Shown piece after piece: positions 8,019 through 17,638 of a stretch of DNA of 64,000 bases; position 1 is the stretch's first letter, and the number at the start of each line of letters is the position of its first letter. Origin of the DNA: Pseudarthrobacter sp. MM222 (GTDB taxonomy: Bacteria > Actinomycetota > Actinomycetes > Actinomycetales > Micrococcaceae). A model generated the notes under the pieces. That model was not told where the DNA came from. It saw nothing but the letters and a program-made list of their open reading frames with translations, and ran no database searches. Made by a program: the position numbers and the translations under genes. Location: contig NZ_OX352321.1 in NCBI RefSeq assembly GCF_947090775.1, forward strand, positions 1,488,001 to 1,552,000, given 5' to 3'.

Positions 8019-9298
8019 GCATCTCCACCAAAACCGAAGCAACGGACCTCCTGTGGCAGCGCGCCCTCGAACTCGACGCCGCCGACCCGCTGGCCGCGTA
8101 CCGCGAGCAGTTCATCGGCACGGACACGGACCTGTCCTACCTCGACGGCAACTCGCTGGGCCGCCCGCTCAACCGCACAGTCACCGACATCAGCAGCTTC
8201 ATCCAGGGCAGCTGGGGCGGCCGGCTGATCCGCGGCTGGGACGAGGAATGGCTGGAGCTCCCGCAGGCCATCGGCGACCAGCTTGGGCGGGCCGTGCTGG
8301 GTGCCGCACCCGGGCAGACCATCATCGCCGACTCCACCACCGTGGTGCTCTACAAGCTGATCCGCGCCGCACTGGCCGCCGTGACCGATCCGGACCGCAC
8401 GGAAATCGTGCTGGACACCGATAATTTCCCCACCGACCGCTACCTCGTCGAAGGCATCGCCCGCGAGGAGGGTCTCACCCTGCGTTGGATCGACGCCGAT
8501 CCCGCGTCCGGCGTGACCGTCGAACAGGTGCGCGCCGCGACGGGCCCGGCCACCGCCGTCGTGGTGCTCAGCCAGATCGCCTACCGCTCCGGGTACCTCG
8601 CGGACCTGCCGGGCATCACCGCTGCCGCGCACGACGCCGGCGCGCTGATCGTGTGGGACCTGTGCCACTCCGCCGGTTCAGTGGAGATCGGCCTGGACGA
8701 CGCCGGCGTCGACTTCGCCGCCGGCTGCACTTACAAGTACCTGAACGGGGGACCGGGCTCGCCGGCGTTCGCCTACGTCAACGTCCGGCACCTGCCCGGC
8801 CTGCAGCAGCCGATCTGGGGCTGGATGGGGCGCAAGGATGCTTTCGAGATGGGCCCCGGCTACGAAGCCGCCAACGGCATCCGCGGGTTCCTCAGCGGCA
8901 CGCCGGCGATCTTCGGGATGCTCGCCATGCGCGGGACGCTGGACCTGCTCGAGGAAGTGGGAATGGCGGCGGTCCGGGAGAAGTCGCGGCTGCTGACCGC
9001 GTTCGCCGTCGAACTCCACGACGCGTGGCTGGCGCCCGCGGGCGTGAGCCTCGGAACGCCGCGGGACCCCGAGGCGCGCGGCAGCCACATCACGGTCGAC
9101 CACCCGGCGTTCCGCGAGATGACCGCCGCCCTGTGGGAGCAGGATGTCATTCCGGATTTCCGGGCGCCGCACGGCATTCGGATCGGCCTCTCGCCGCTCA
9201 GCACGTCCTTTGCCGAGCTGTACAGAGGCGTCGCCGCGATCCGGGACCGGCTGCAGGGCCCCGGTTTCGACAAGATCCCGGCCGTGCCGGTAAACTAA
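8015..9298 (+). CDS. kynU: kynureninase
   Basis: KynU is a PLP enzyme that cleaves kynurenine to anthranilate and alanine. The 427-residue product contains YLDGNSLGRP near the N-terminus, the cofactor region VWDLCHSAGSVEI and the Schiff-base lysine in TYKYLNGGPGSPAF (Lys241). A C-terminal HGIRIGLSPL helps bind substrate. GTG 8015 overlaps the kynA stop by four bases, so the longer open frame beginning at 7829 is not needed. With KynA it covers two of three steps from tryptophan to anthranilate. The missing formamidase is presumably encoded elsewhere. Confidence 0.95.
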   Translation: MSISTKTEATDLLWQRALELDAADPLAAYREQFIGTDTDLSYLDGNSLGRPLNRTVTDISSFIQGSWGGRLIRGWDEEWLELPQAIGDQLGRAVLGAAPGQTIIADSTTVVLYKLIRAALAAVTDPDRTEIVLDTDNFPTDRYLVEGIAREEGLTLRWIDADPASGVTVEQVRAATGPATAVVVLSQIAYRSGYLADLPGITAAAHDAGALIVWDLCHSAGSVEIGLDDAGVDFAAGCTYKYLNGGPGSPAFAYVNVRHLPGLQQPIWGWMGRKDAFEMGPGYEAANGIRGFLSGTPAIFGMLAMRGTLDLLEEVGMAAVREKSRLLTAFAVELHDAWLAPAGVSLGTPRDPEARGSHITVDHPAFREMTAALWEQDVIPDFRAPHGIRIGLSPLSTSFAELYRGVAAIRDRLQGPGFDKIPAVPVN

Positions 9299-9438
9299 GC
9301 GTTGGATCCGGCTGCAGTCCGTGGCGGCTGGCTCTTGTTGTGAACGGCGAACGTCCTCTTTCGGAGGAGATCCCCGGCGCGGCACCCCCGGCAGTGAGTT
9401 ACTGATTCGGGCCTCACGGCACATCTCTAGGAGTTATC

Positions 9439-9708
9439 GTGGCACTTGAAGCCGCTGTAAAGCAGTCCATCATTCAGGATTTCGCAACGTCCGAGGGCGA
9501 CACCGGTTCGCCGGAGGTCCAGGTTGCAGTCCTGACTCAGCGGATCAAGGATCTCACTGAGCACATGAAGGTGCACAAGCACGATTACCACACCCAGCGC
9601 GGTCTGCTGGCCATGGTTGGTCGTCGCAAGCGCATGCTGACCTACCTCAAGAACACTGACATCACCCGCTACCGCGCGCTCATCGAGCGTCTCGGCCTGC
9701 GCCGCTAG
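9439..9708 (+). CDS. rpsO: 30S ribosomal protein S15 (uS15)
   Basis: The 89-residue product is a standard full-length S15. It carries the conserved [15 protein letters not shown] and the [10 protein letters not shown] segment that contacts 16S rRNA. The start is GTG with TAGGAG about 7 bases upstream. It precedes pnp, the usual order in bacteria, where S15 and PNPase are commonly co-regulated. A strong hairpin lies directly after the stop. The 140-base leader holds a short CCTC/GAGG hairpin near 9354, but I cannot show that S15 binds there. Confidence 0.97.
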   Translation: MALEAAVKQSIIQDFATSEGDTGSPEVQVAVLTQRIKDLTEHMKVHKHDYHTQRGLLAMVGRRKRMLTYLKNTDITRYRALIERLGLRR

Positions 9709-9720
9709 TCAGCTGTAAGG

Positions 9721-9751
9721 GGCGGCCCCTTCCGTGACGGAAAGGGCCGCC
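9721..9751 (+). terminator. rpsO terminator
   Basis: The 14-base arms (9721-9734 and 9738-9751) pair with one mismatch around a three-base loop, and TTCTTC follows. It separates rpsO from pnp, so pnp is probably transcribed partly from its own promoter. Confidence 0.8.
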
Positions 9752-9755
9752 TTCT

Positions 9756-9954
9756 TCAAACAAAACTCAACAGGAGGATCAACCGCATCACGCATTCGCG
9801 GTCCTCGGTAGTGATCCCCGGGAACGGCTTCAAGGATTGAAGCCCGGCCCGTGGGTCTCGATCGATGACCGGGTGCAGTGCAGGCCAGTAGACAGATGCT
9901 GGGCTGGGTTGATGCGGCTGGGCTCCGTGAACCATGAAACGGAGGTGACTCTCT
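9756..9954 (+). promoter_or_regulatory. pnp 5' leader, candidate Actino-pnp RNA
   Basis: About 200 bases lie between the rpsO terminator and pnp. A perfect hairpin occurs at 9827-9843 (GCTTCAA / TTGAAGC, loop GGA), with GC-rich flanks that could extend the stem. A conserved RNA called the Actino-pnp motif is known upstream of actinobacterial pnp genes. Position and the presence of structure fit, but I cannot align this sequence to that model. Confidence 0.5.
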
Positions 9955-12204
9955 ATGGAGGGTCCCGAAATCCAGTTCTCAGAAGCAGTCATTGATAACG
10001 GCCGCTTCGGCAAGCGTGTAATCCGCTTTGAAACCGGCCGCCTTGCCAAGCAGGCAGCCGGCGCAGCGATGGTCTACATCGACGAAGAGACCGCGCTGCT
10101 GTCCGCCACCACCGCCGGCAAGCACCCGCGCGAAGGCTTCGACTTCTTCCCGCTGACCGTCGACGTCGAAGAGCGCATGTACGCCGCCGGCCGCATCCCG
10201 GGCTCGTTCTTCCGCCGCGAAGGCCGCCCCTCCACGGAGGCCATCTTGGCCTGCCGCCTGATGGACCGCCCGCTGCGCCCCGCCTTCGTCAAGGGCCTGC
10301 GCAACGAGGTCCAGATCGTCGTCACCGTGCTCTCCATCGATCCGGACGAGCTGTACGACGTGGTCGCGATCAACGCTTCCTCGATGTCCACCCAGCTCTC
10401 CGGCCTGCCCTTCTCCGGCCCGATCGGCGGCGTCCGCGTTGCCCTCGTCGCCGACGAGAACGGCTCGCAGTGGGTGGCCTTCCCGAAGCACTCCCAGCTC
10501 GAGAACGCCGTCTTCAACATGGTCGTTGCCGGCCGCATCGCAGGTGACGACGTCGCCATCATGATGGTAGAAGCCGAAGCCACCGACAACTCCTGGAACC
10601 TCATCAAGGAACAGGGCGCCACCGCCCCGACCGAAGAGGTTGTCTCCGAGGGCCTCGAGGCCGCGAAGCCGTTCATCAAGGCCCTTTGCGAAGCACAGTC
10701 CGACCTGGCAGCCCGCGCCGCCAAGCCGACCGTCGAGTTCCCGGTCTTCCTGGACTACCAGGACGACGTCTACGCCGCTGTCGAGTCCGCCGCCGCTGAC
10801 AAGCTGGCTGCTGTCTTCCAGATCGCCGACAAGCAGGAACGCGACACCGCCTCCGACGAGCTCAAGGACGAGGTCACCTCTTCCCTGGCCGGCCAGTTCG
10901 AAGGCCGCGAGAAGGAACTCTCCGCTGCCTTCCGCTCGGTCACCAAGCACGTTGTGCGCCAGCGCATCCTCACGGACCAGATCCGCATCGACGGCCGCGG
11001 CCTGACGGACATCCGCCAGCTCACCGCCGAGGTCGAGGTTCTGCCCCGCGTCCACGGTTCGGCCATCTTCGAACGCGGCGAGACCCAGATCATGGGTGTC
11101 ACCACGCTGAACATGCTGAAGATGGAACAGCAGATCGACTCGCTGTCTCCCGTGACGCGCAAGCGCTACATGCACAACTACAACTTCCCGCCGTACTCCA
11201 CCGGTGAGACCGGCCGCGTCGGTTCGCCGAAGCGCCGCGAAATCGGCCACGGTGCCTTGGCAGAGCGCGCCATCATGCCGGTGCTGCCGTCCCGCGAGGA
11301 ATTCCCCTACGCGATCCGCCAGGTGTCTGAGGCTCTCAGCTCCAACGGTTCGACGTCGATGGGTTCCGTCTGCGCCTCCACGCTGTCCCTGCTCAACGCA
11401 GGTGTGCCGCTGAAGGCCGCCGTCGCCGGTATCGCCATGGGCCTGGTCTCCGACCAGGTTGACGGCCAGACCCGCTACGCCGCCCTGACCGATATCCTCG
11501 GCGCCGAAGATGCCTTCGGTGACATGGACTTCAAGGTCGCCGGCACCGCCGAGTTCGTCACAGCCATCCAGCTGGACACCAAGCTCGACGGCATCCCGGC
11601 CTCCGTCCTGGCAGCAGCCCTGAAGCAGGCCCGCGAAGCCCGCCTGCACATCCTGGATGTCCTGAACTCCGCGATCGACACCCCGGACGAGCTCTCCGAG
11701 TTCGCGCCGCGCGTCATCGCGGTCAAGATCCCGGTTGACAAGATCGGCGAGGTCATCGGCCCGAAGGGCAAGATGATCAACCAGATCCAGGAAGACACCG
11801 GAGCCGACATCTCGATCGAGGACGACGGAACTGTCTACATCGGCGCCACCAACGGCCCGTCTGCCGACGCAGCACGGTCCGCGATCAACGCCATCGCCAA
11901 CCCGCAGGTCCCCGAAATCGGTGAGCGTTACCTGGGCACGGTCGTCAAGACCACCACCTTCGGCGCCTTCGTTTCGCTGACCCCGGGCAAGGACGGCCTG
12001 CTGCACATCTCCGAGCTGCGCAAGATCGCCGGCGGCAAGCGCGTGGACAACGTCGAGGACGTCGTCTCCGTGGGCCAGAAGATCCAGGTGGAAATCACCA
12101 AGATCGATGACCGCGGCAAGCTCTCCCTCTCGCCCGTCGTGGCCGACGAGGCAGGCTCCGAGGACTCAGCCAACGCTGAGGTCTCCGTGGAGTCCGCAGA
12201 GTAG
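9955..12204 (+). CDS. pnp: polyribonucleotide nucleotidyltransferase (PNPase)
   Basis: PNPase degrades RNA 3' to 5' by phosphorolysis as a trimer. The 749-residue product has two RNase PH domains separated by a helical linker. A KH domain (about residues 584-645, [17 protein letters not shown]) and an S1 domain (about 655-725) follow. A short acidic tail ends the protein. The second PH domain holds the RIDGRG and RRE(I)GHG motifs of the active site. ATG 9955 has CGGAGG 8 bases upstream. It is preceded by a structured leader and followed by a strong terminator, so it may be a single-gene unit besides any readthrough from rpsO. Confidence 0.97.
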   Translation: MEGPEIQFSEAVIDNGRFGKRVIRFETGRLAKQAAGAAMVYIDEETALLSATTAGKHPREGFDFFPLTVDVEERMYAAGRIPGSFFRREGRPSTEAILACRLMDRPLRPAFVKGLRNEVQIVVTVLSIDPDELYDVVAINASSMSTQLSGLPFSGPIGGVRVALVADENGSQWVAFPKHSQLENAVFNMVVAGRIAGDDVAIMMVEAEATDNSWNLIKEQGATAPTEEVVSEGLEAAKPFIKALCEAQSDLAARAAKPTVEFPVFLDYQDDVYAAVESAAADKLAAVFQIADKQERDTASDELKDEVTSSLAGQFEGREKELSAAFRSVTKHVVRQRILTDQIRIDGRGLTDIRQLTAEVEVLPRVHGSAIFERGETQIMGVTTLNMLKMEQQIDSLSPVTRKRYMHNYNFPPYSTGETGRVGSPKRREIGHGALAERAIMPVLPSREEFPYAIRQVSEALSSNGSTSMGSVCASTLSLLNAGVPLKAAVAGIAMGLVSDQVDGQTRYAALTDILGAEDAFGDMDFKVAGTAEFVTAIQLDTKLDGIPASVLAAALKQAREARLHILDVLNSAIDTPDELSEFAPRVIAVKIPVDKIGEVIGPKGKMINQIQEDTGADISIEDDGTVYIGATNGPSADAARSAINAIANPQVPEIGERYLGTVVKTTTFGAFVSLTPGKDGLLHISELRKIAGGKRVDNVEDVVSVGQKIQVEITKIDDRGKLSLSPVVADEAGSEDSANAEVSVESAE

Positions 12205-12223
12205 TCTTTCCTGACTGAAGTGG

Positions 12224-12253
12224 CGGGGCCGGTGGGGTATTCCACCGGCCCCG
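12224..12253 (+). terminator. pnp terminator
   Basis: A perfect 12-bp GC-rich stem (arms 12224-12235 and 12242-12253) has a six-base loop. Only a weak T-tract (GTTGCTGTT) follows. Confidence 0.75.
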
Positions 12254-12310
12254 TTGCTGTTAAAGGTAGGATGGCAGGCAGATTTGGCACGTGTTCAATG
12301 AAAGGCCTTG

Positions 12311-13654
12311 ATGACTGTCGTCCCCCTGCCGCTAGAGCAGAACCAGCACGCTGACACCCTGATCCATGGAGCCGACGGCGGATCCGAGGTGCGCCGCTCC
12401 GTCCTGCCGGGTGGTGTCCGCGTGCTGACCGAAGCGATGCCCGGCCAGCGTTCGGCCACCATCGGTTTCTGGGTCGGCGTCGGCTCCCGTGACGAGGCTC
12501 CCGGCCAGCACGGTTCCACGCACTTCCTGGAACACCTGCTGTTCAAGGGCACCAGGCGACGCACCGCCATGGAAATCGCCTCGGCCTTCGACGAGGTCGG
12601 CGGGGAATCCAACGCCGCCACCGCGAAGGAAAGCACCTGCTACTTCGCCCGCGTGCTCGACACGGACCTGCCCATGGCGATCGACGTCATCGCGGACATG
12701 ATCACCGGCGCCGTCCTCGATCCCCAGGAGATGGAACAGGAACGGGGCGTCATCCTCGAGGAAATCGCGATGGACAGCGACGACCCCACCGACGTCGCCC
12801 ACGAACACTTCGTCGCCGCCGTCCTCGGCACCCATCCGCTGGGACGCCCGATCGGGGGCACCCCCGACGCCATCCGCGCCGTCGCCCGCGACTCTGTCTG
12901 GGACCACTACCGCCGCTACTACCGCCCCGATGAACTGGTCATCACCGCCGCCGGGGGACTGGACCACGGCGTCGTCTGCGGGCTCGTGGTCGACGCCCTG
13001 CACTCCGCCGGCTGGAGTCTGGCACCGGACGCCGCGCCGGTCGAGCGCCGGTCCACCGAACGCGCCGACATCACCGGCACCGCCGGCCTGCACGTGGTCA
13101 CGCGGCCCGTCGAGCAGGCCAACATCATCATGGGCTGCCCCACGATCGTCGCCACCGACGACCGCCGCTTCGTGATGAGCGTGCTCAATGCCGTGCTGGG
13201 TGGCGGCATGTCCTCCCGGCTCTTCCAGGAAGTGCGGGAGAAGCGCGGCCTGGTCTACTCGACCTACTCCTTCGCGTCCTCCTACGCCGACGCCGGCTAC
13301 TTCGGGATGTACGCCGGCTGCACGCCGTCGAAGGTCCGGCAGGTGCTGGAGCTTCTCGGCGCCGAACTGGACAAGCTCGCCGACGGCGGCATCTCCGACG
13401 AGGAACTCCGCAAGGCCGTCGGGCAGCTGTGCGGCGGCATCGTGCTGGCCCTGGAGGACACCGGCTCCCGGATGTCCCGGCTGGGGCGCGCCGAGTTGGT
13501 CTCCGGCGAATACCAGGACATCGACGAGACCCTGCGGCAGATCAAGGCCGTGACTGCCGCCGACGTCCAGGAGCTTGCCCGCGAACTGGCCGCCGCCCCG
13601 CGGACCATCACCGTCGTCGGCCCCTTCGAGGAGACCGAGACCTTCGGCCTCTGA
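12311..13654 (+). CDS. M16 family zinc metallopeptidase (processing-protease-like)
   Basis: The inverted zinc motif HFLEH is at residues 71-75 of the 447-residue product, and a distal Glu-containing helix (EQERGVILEEIAM) supplies the third ligand. A later GLVYSTYSFASSYADAG segment is typical of M16 proteases related to the mitochondrial processing peptidase beta subunit. Homologues sit next to pnp in many Gram-positive bacteria. The natural substrate is not known. I took ATG 12311, with AAAGG upstream; TTG 12308 is the next candidate. The gene lies 106 bases after pnp, beyond its terminator. Confidence 0.88.
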   Translation: MTVVPLPLEQNQHADTLIHGADGGSEVRRSVLPGGVRVLTEAMPGQRSATIGFWVGVGSRDEAPGQHGSTHFLEHLLFKGTRRRTAMEIASAFDEVGGESNAATAKESTCYFARVLDTDLPMAIDVIADMITGAVLDPQEMEQERGVILEEIAMDSDDPTDVAHEHFVAAVLGTHPLGRPIGGTPDAIRAVARDSVWDHYRRYYRPDELVITAAGGLDHGVVCGLVVDALHSAGWSLAPDAAPVERRSTERADITGTAGLHVVTRPVEQANIIMGCPTIVATDDRRFVMSVLNAVLGGGMSSRLFQEVREKRGLVYSTYSFASSYADAGYFGMYAGCTPSKVRQVLELLGAELDKLADGGISDEELRKAVGQLCGGIVLALEDTGSRMSRLGRAELVSGEYQDIDETLRQIKAVTAADVQELARELAAAPRTITVVGPFEETETFGL

Positions 13655-13728
13655 GCGGGACTGACCGCCGCTGGACAGGGCGGCCGGCCCGGCGTGATGA
13701 TGGTCCCAGGGTCACTCGGGGAGGAACC

Positions 13729-14265
13729 ATGGACCGGCCGCCGCTGCCAGGCAGTGCACAGGAGGCTCTAGAGGCGTTCCTGGGTCGTTGGACCGGCACG
13801 ACCCAGTGGGCAGCAACGCGGTGGGGTCCGGCCCGGACCACGGCTGCCGAGATGACCTTTTCGCGGGTGGCGGCCGGTTTTGCCGTGACGGCGAGCTACT
13901 GCCACATCGAAGCCGACGGAAACCGCAGCGAGGGCCAGGGTGTCTTCACCGCGTACCCGGACCATCCGGACATGCTGTTGTACTTCGTCAACAGCCGAGG
14001 GCTGCCGCGGGAGCCCCCCGCACAGGCCAGCTGGCTGGGCGGCATCCTGACCGTGGACCGCCGGAGCGAGCGGGGAACGGCGCGGCACACCTTCGAGGTT
14101 GCGGGCAACGTCATGACGCACACGGCGGGCCTCCGGCTGGGGGCTGCGACTGAATTTACCCGCTTCATGACCTCTGTAGGCCAGCGCGCGCCGGATCCCG
14201 GGCCCGGATCCCGGCTGAAGGCGCCCGAGCCGGTCCCGGCGGTGCCACGGTTGGAACGGGCCTAG
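13729..14265 (+). CDS. conserved protein, DUF1579/lipocalin-like
   Basis: The 178-residue product has alternating hydrophobic strands (FLGRWTGTTQWAATRWGP, then FAVTASYCHIEADGN and HPDMLLYFVNSRG). This resembles a small beta-barrel of the DUF1579 or lipocalin-like type. The assignment rests on pattern only. A Pro/Arg-rich tail of about 30 residues is probably disordered. ATG 13729 follows GGGGAGGAA; the open frame extends further upstream but overlaps the M16 peptidase. The 3' end overlaps the convergent MFS gene by four bases. Confidence 0.55.
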   Translation: MDRPPLPGSAQEALEAFLGRWTGTTQWAATRWGPARTTAAEMTFSRVAAGFAVTASYCHIEADGNRSEGQGVFTAYPDHPDMLLYFVNSRGLPREPPAQASWLGGILTVDRRSERGTARHTFEVAGNVMTHTAGLRLGAATEFTRFMTSVGQRAPDPGPGSRLKAPEPVPAVPRLERA

Positions 14266-15536
14266 GACGGCTGGGATTCCGCGTTCGGCGTGCTGGTCGA
14301 GGCATTGGCCTGATCGGCCGGGGGGAGCTGCCGCCGGCTCGCCAGCAGGAACGGCACCGCGATCAACTCGATTACGCCGCTGATGGCCAGCGACGCCGGG
14401 TAGCCGTACACATCGGCTGCCCGGCCGAGCGCCGGCTGGACCACGACCCCACCGCTCGAGCCCATGAGCGAGTCGAAGCTGAGTACGGTTGCCCGTTGCC
14501 TCGAGGGGATCATGTCGTTCAGATAGGCCTGCCGGACCGGTGTGCCAGCCGAGGCGACCAGGGCCCAGAGCGCCAACAGCACCAGGGCGACCCAGAACAC
14601 CCGGGTGAACCCGAGCACCACCAGAATCACGGAGCTCCCGAGGCTGCTCAGGATCAACACCGTCGTGCGCTTGCGGACGAGGCGCCTGAGGCGGGGTGCG
14701 ATCCAGCCGCCGAGCACCTGCGCCCCGGCGACGATTGCCGCAGCCAGGCCCGCCACGGAGTACGCGCGGGGGTCGCCGAAGAGCTCCAGGAGGTACGGCT
14801 GCAGGGCGTAGAACACATAGATCCCGACGCCCGCGCTGAAAGGGGCGGCGAGCATCACGAAACGCACCGGCGGGTTCTTCAGGCCGTTCTCGATCGAGGC
14901 GGAGAGTACGGCCCGGGTGGCCCGGAGCGGATGAGCCGAGCGCTCGGGGGTGAAACCGACGTCGCGCATAAGCCAAAAGGCCACCAGGAACAAGGCCACC
15001 AGCACACCCACGCGCAGCAGGAACGGCACTCCCAGGTCGGTGGCCTGCGCAATCACACCTCCAGCCACTGACCCGCCCAGCATCGCGACGCCGGACACCA
15101 TCTGTCCGCGCCCGAGCACCGGCTCAAGCCCGCCTTCGTATCCCGAGAAGCGCAGCGCGTCGACGAGCCACGCCTCGACCGCACCCGAGAAGAAGGTGAA
15201 GCCGAGGCCGAGCAGGACTGACACCACCGCCCATGACCAGAACGGCGCGGAAAACAGCCATAACAGGTAGTAGAGGTAGGTCGATGCCGACAGGGTCACG
15301 GTGCCCAGCAGAAACGAGACGCGGCGTCCCCACCCATCGGCTATCACTCCGGTGGGCACCTCGAACAGGACCATGCCGGCCGTGAAGAAGGCGTTGGCGG
15401 CAAAGGCCTCGAGGTTGCTCAGTCCGGCATCCAGCAGGAAGAGGGTGTTGATGCCCCAGATGAACGAGGCTGCGAGGGTGTTGCCCAGCGTCAACGTGAG
15501 GTAGATGCGCTGGATCTTGCGGGAGGCGGCGTTCAT
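14262..15536 (-). CDS. MFS transporter
   Basis: The 424-residue product has about 12 predicted membrane helices. The family loop between helices two and three is present (FEVPTGVIADGWGRRVSF), and a related motif follows in the second half (PVRQAYLNDMIPSRQRATVLSF). The first helices show NTLAASFIWGINTLFLLDAG, as in drug-efflux-type MFS proteins. The substrate is unknown. ATG 15536 is preceded by a GGGGA; a longer open frame extends to 15980 but its extra residues look non-coding. It is convergent with the DUF1579-like gene. Confidence 0.8.
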   Translation of the reverse strand: MNAASRKIQRIYLTLTLGNTLAASFIWGINTLFLLDAGLSNLEAFAANAFFTAGMVLFEVPTGVIADGWGRRVSFLLGTVTLSASTYLYYLLWLFSAPFWSWAVVSVLLGLGFTFFSGAVEAWLVDALRFSGYEGGLEPVLGRGQMVSGVAMLGGSVAGGVIAQATDLGVPFLLRVGVLVALFLVAFWLMRDVGFTPERSAHPLRATRAVLSASIENGLKNPPVRFVMLAAPFSAGVGIYVFYALQPYLLELFGDPRAYSVAGLAAAIVAGAQVLGGWIAPRLRRLVRKRTTVLILSSLGSSVILVVLGFTRVFWVALVLLALWALVASAGTPVRQAYLNDMIPSRQRATVLSFDSLMGSSGGVVVQPALGRAADVYGYPASLAISGVIELIAVPFLLASRRQLPPADQANASTSTPNAESQPS

Positions 15537-15693
15537 CGTGTCGCTGTCCCCGCCCGGGGTATGGGGGAGCACGTGCCCATTCTCGTCCGCCTCGTCGCCG
15601 TGCGCTATGGGGTCCGGCCTACCTGCACTGTTGCCCAACGTTGCAAAGCGGCCCGGAACCGCAGCCGGGACGCGCCGACTGTCCGGCCCGGCC

Positions 15694-15975
15694 TCAGAGT
15701 GCGGACTCCAGGATCCGGGTTTTCGGAGCCCCCATAAGGGCGGGCGCGACGTCGGGGGAGTTCCAGACCGTCGCGTGCAGCTTGGCCAGGAAGGCCTCGG
15801 CCTGCCCGGGCTGCCCGAAGTCGAGTTCCACCACCACGTAGCGCGGGTCATCCACGGGCCGGCTGATCCGGTGGGCCGTAACCCCGGACCCGGCGCGGTC
15901 CGCCGGATCGCGGTCGAAGGCCGCTTTCCACAGGTCAAAGTCCTTGATCCCGTGCTCGATCTGCAAGGTGTACAT
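15694..15975 (-). CDS. small dimeric alpha/beta-barrel-type protein
   Basis: The 93-residue product begins MYTLQIEHGIKDFDLWKAAFD and contains DDPRYVVVELDFGQPGQAEAF, which gives the beta-alpha-beta-beta-alpha-beta pattern of ferredoxin-like dimeric barrels. Antibiotic-biosynthesis monooxygenases and cyclase-like proteins use this fold. No catalytic residue can be named. ATG 15975 has GAGGAG about 9 bases upstream, so the open frame to 16041 is not used. It may be its own unit. Confidence 0.6.
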   Translation of the reverse strand: MYTLQIEHGIKDFDLWKAAFDRDPADRAGSGVTAHRISRPVDDPRYVVVELDFGQPGQAEAFLAKLHATVWNSPDVAPALMGAPKTRILESAL

Positions 15976-16079
15976 CGCACTCACTCCTCGTGGCTGTCGT
16001 CCCGATATGGCTGTAGTCCGGTTGCTGCCGGGTCCAACCAAGCTAGGCCGGGCAGGCCCCGGGCACCATCCCCGGAATG

Positions 16080-16346
16080 CTAGCCCCCGGCGAAGGGCGG
16101 CAGGACGTCCACGACGTCGGCCGGGTTCAGCGCCGCGCTGCGGTCCCGCACGGCCACCTCATTGAGCAGGAAGCTGGAGCGGGACAGGATGCGCGCCAGC
16201 GGCGGCGTCCCGGCGGGCGGTTCGGGACGCTCGACGGCGAGGATCGCCTCCAGCAGGCTCGCGAGCGTGTCACCGTCGGACAGCTCAAAGCGTTCCTCGT
16301 CCACACCGGCGGCAGCGCGCGCGGCAGCGAAGTAGCGTACGTTCAT
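16080..16346 (-). CDS. moaD: molybdopterin synthase small subunit MoaD
   Basis: MoaD is the ubiquitin-like sulfur carrier of molybdopterin synthase. The 88-residue product starts with VRYFAAARAAAGVDEE, has the middle LLNEVAV strand and ends in the essential Gly-Gly, which is adenylated and thiocarboxylated. It lies 7 bases downstream of moaA on the same strand, so both belong to one transcript. Its partner moaE is encoded in the opposite-strand arm of the same locus. Confidence 0.93.
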   Translation of the reverse strand: MNVRYFAAARAAAGVDEERFELSDGDTLASLLEAILAVERPEPPAGTPPLARILSRSSFLLNEVAVRDRSAALNPADVVDVLPPFAGG

Positions 16347-16353
16347 GGTTTAC

Positions 16354-17508
16354 TCAGCCTCCGATGGCGCTCATGCTGCGGTCCGGCTGCACAAAGTCCG
16401 GGGCGTCCAGCCCCACGTGGTCCATGCCGTGGGCCTTGGGCTTAATCCACATGGCGTCCTGCCAGCGTTCCGCCAGCTGTTCGTCGCTGGCACCCTCGCG
16501 GAGCAGTCCCAGCAGATCCACCTCCTCGCGGGAGAACAGGCAGCTCATGATTTTGCCCTCGGCCGTGATCCGGGTCCGCCGGCAGTCTGAACAGAACGGT
16601 TCGGTGACGGAGGCGATGATTCCCACGGTTCCCAGCACCGGACCTGCGGCCTCGGCCGTGCCGGGAACCCGGGTCCGGACTTCGAAGCGCTCCGCCGGGG
16701 CGCCGTCGCGATCCCGCGGATCGGCGCTGAGCACGTAGTCGGCGGAGAGCAGCTCACGTATTTCGGCTGCGGTGATCATGTTCCGGCGCGTCCAGCCATG
16801 GTCGGCGTCGAGCGGCATCTGCTCGATGAAGCGGAGCTCGTAGCCGCGGTCCAGGGCCCAGGCCAGCAGCGCGGGGGACTCGGCATCGTTGATGCCGCGC
16901 ATCAGCACCGCGTTGAGCTTGACCGGACCCAGCCCGGCGGCCCAGGCAGCGTCGACGCCGGCGAGCACCTTGTCGAGGAAGGGGCGGCGCGTGAGCTTGG
17001 CGAAGGTTTCCTCATGCAGCGAGTCAAGGGAGACGTTGATCCGGGAAAGCCCGGCGGCCTTGAGCCCGGCCGCCTTCTTGTCCAGGCCGACGGCGTTGGT
17101 GGTCATGGAGATCGGGAGCTCCGGGTGGGCCTGGCGGAGCGCGGCAATGATGTCCAACAGATCGGCCCGCACCAGCGGTTCGCCGCCGGTCAGCCTGAGT
17201 TCGCGCACGCCGAGCTGGTCGACGCCGATCCGCACGATCCGGACGATTTCCGCCGCGGACATAACGGCCTGCTTCGACAGCCATTCCAGACCCTCGGCCG
17301 GCATGCAATAGGTGCAGCGCAGATTGCACTTGTCTGTCAGCGAAAGGCGCATGTCGGTGGCGCGGCGGCCGTACCGGTCCACGAGTCCGGCGGGCATCCC
17401 GGCCGGGCGGCCCGGCAGCGGGCCAGTACCGGATTCGACCGCGCCGGAAGCATCACCGGTGGAGCCGATTCCTCCGCGCGGCTGGGGCATGCCAAGCTGA
17501 ACACTCAT
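16354..17508 (-). CDS. moaA: GTP 3',8-cyclase MoaA
   Basis: MoaA is a radical SAM enzyme that starts Moco synthesis from GTP. The first iron-sulfur cluster is bound by CNLRCTYC (Cys61, Cys65, Cys68 of 384). The C-terminal cluster region reads CSDCRRTRITAEGKIMSC. The protein ends in the conserved Gly-Gly. The first 45 residues are a Gly/Pro-rich extension. ATG 17508 lies 6 bases after a TAGCCT hexamer on the minus strand, predicting leaderless transcription. The gene is divergent from the Moco enzyme gene and upstream of moaD. Confidence 0.96.
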   Translation of the reverse strand: MSVQLGMPQPRGGIGSTGDASGAVESGTGPLPGRPAGMPAGLVDRYGRRATDMRLSLTDKCNLRCTYCMPAEGLEWLSKQAVMSAAEIVRIVRIGVDQLGVRELRLTGGEPLVRADLLDIIAALRQAHPELPISMTTNAVGLDKKAAGLKAAGLSRINVSLDSLHEETFAKLTRRPFLDKVLAGVDAAWAAGLGPVKLNAVLMRGINDAESPALLAWALDRGYELRFIEQMPLDADHGWTRRNMITAAEIRELLSADYVLSADPRDRDGAPAERFEVRTRVPGTAEAAGPVLGTVGIIASVTEPFCSDCRRTRITAEGKIMSCLFSREEVDLLGLLREGASDEQLAERWQDAMWIKPKAHGMDHVGLDAPDFVQPDRSMSAIGG

Positions 17509-17514
17509 AAAGTC

Positions 17515-17520
17515 AGGCTA
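17515..17520 (-). promoter_or_regulatory. -10 element of leaderless moaA promoter
   Basis: TAGCCT on the minus strand is separated by 6 bases from the moaA ATG, and no Shine-Dalgarno sequence is present. Confidence 0.5.
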
Positions 17521-17626
17521 CGCCACCTTTCGGCAACCATCACTCCCGTTGCGCCCTTCGGCAATCTCGTTCCGGCCGAGCCCCCGGCCCGGCCCCCGAG
17601 GCAGTGCCGGACTGCGCCACCGAACC

Positions 17627-17632
17627 TATGCT
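17627..17632 (+). promoter_or_regulatory. -10 element of leaderless promoter for the sulfite-oxidase-type gene
   Basis: TATGCT is followed by 6 bases and the ATG at 17639. The 6 bases (GGAGAC) could also act as a very close ribosome binding site, so leaderless use is probable but not certain. Confidence 0.5.
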
Positions 17633-17638
17633 GGAGAC

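Noticed and set aside
9299..9438. S15-binding leader of rpsO
   Set aside because: Only a 4-bp hairpin near 9354 is visible; nothing supports a pseudoknot or a mimic of the 16S site.
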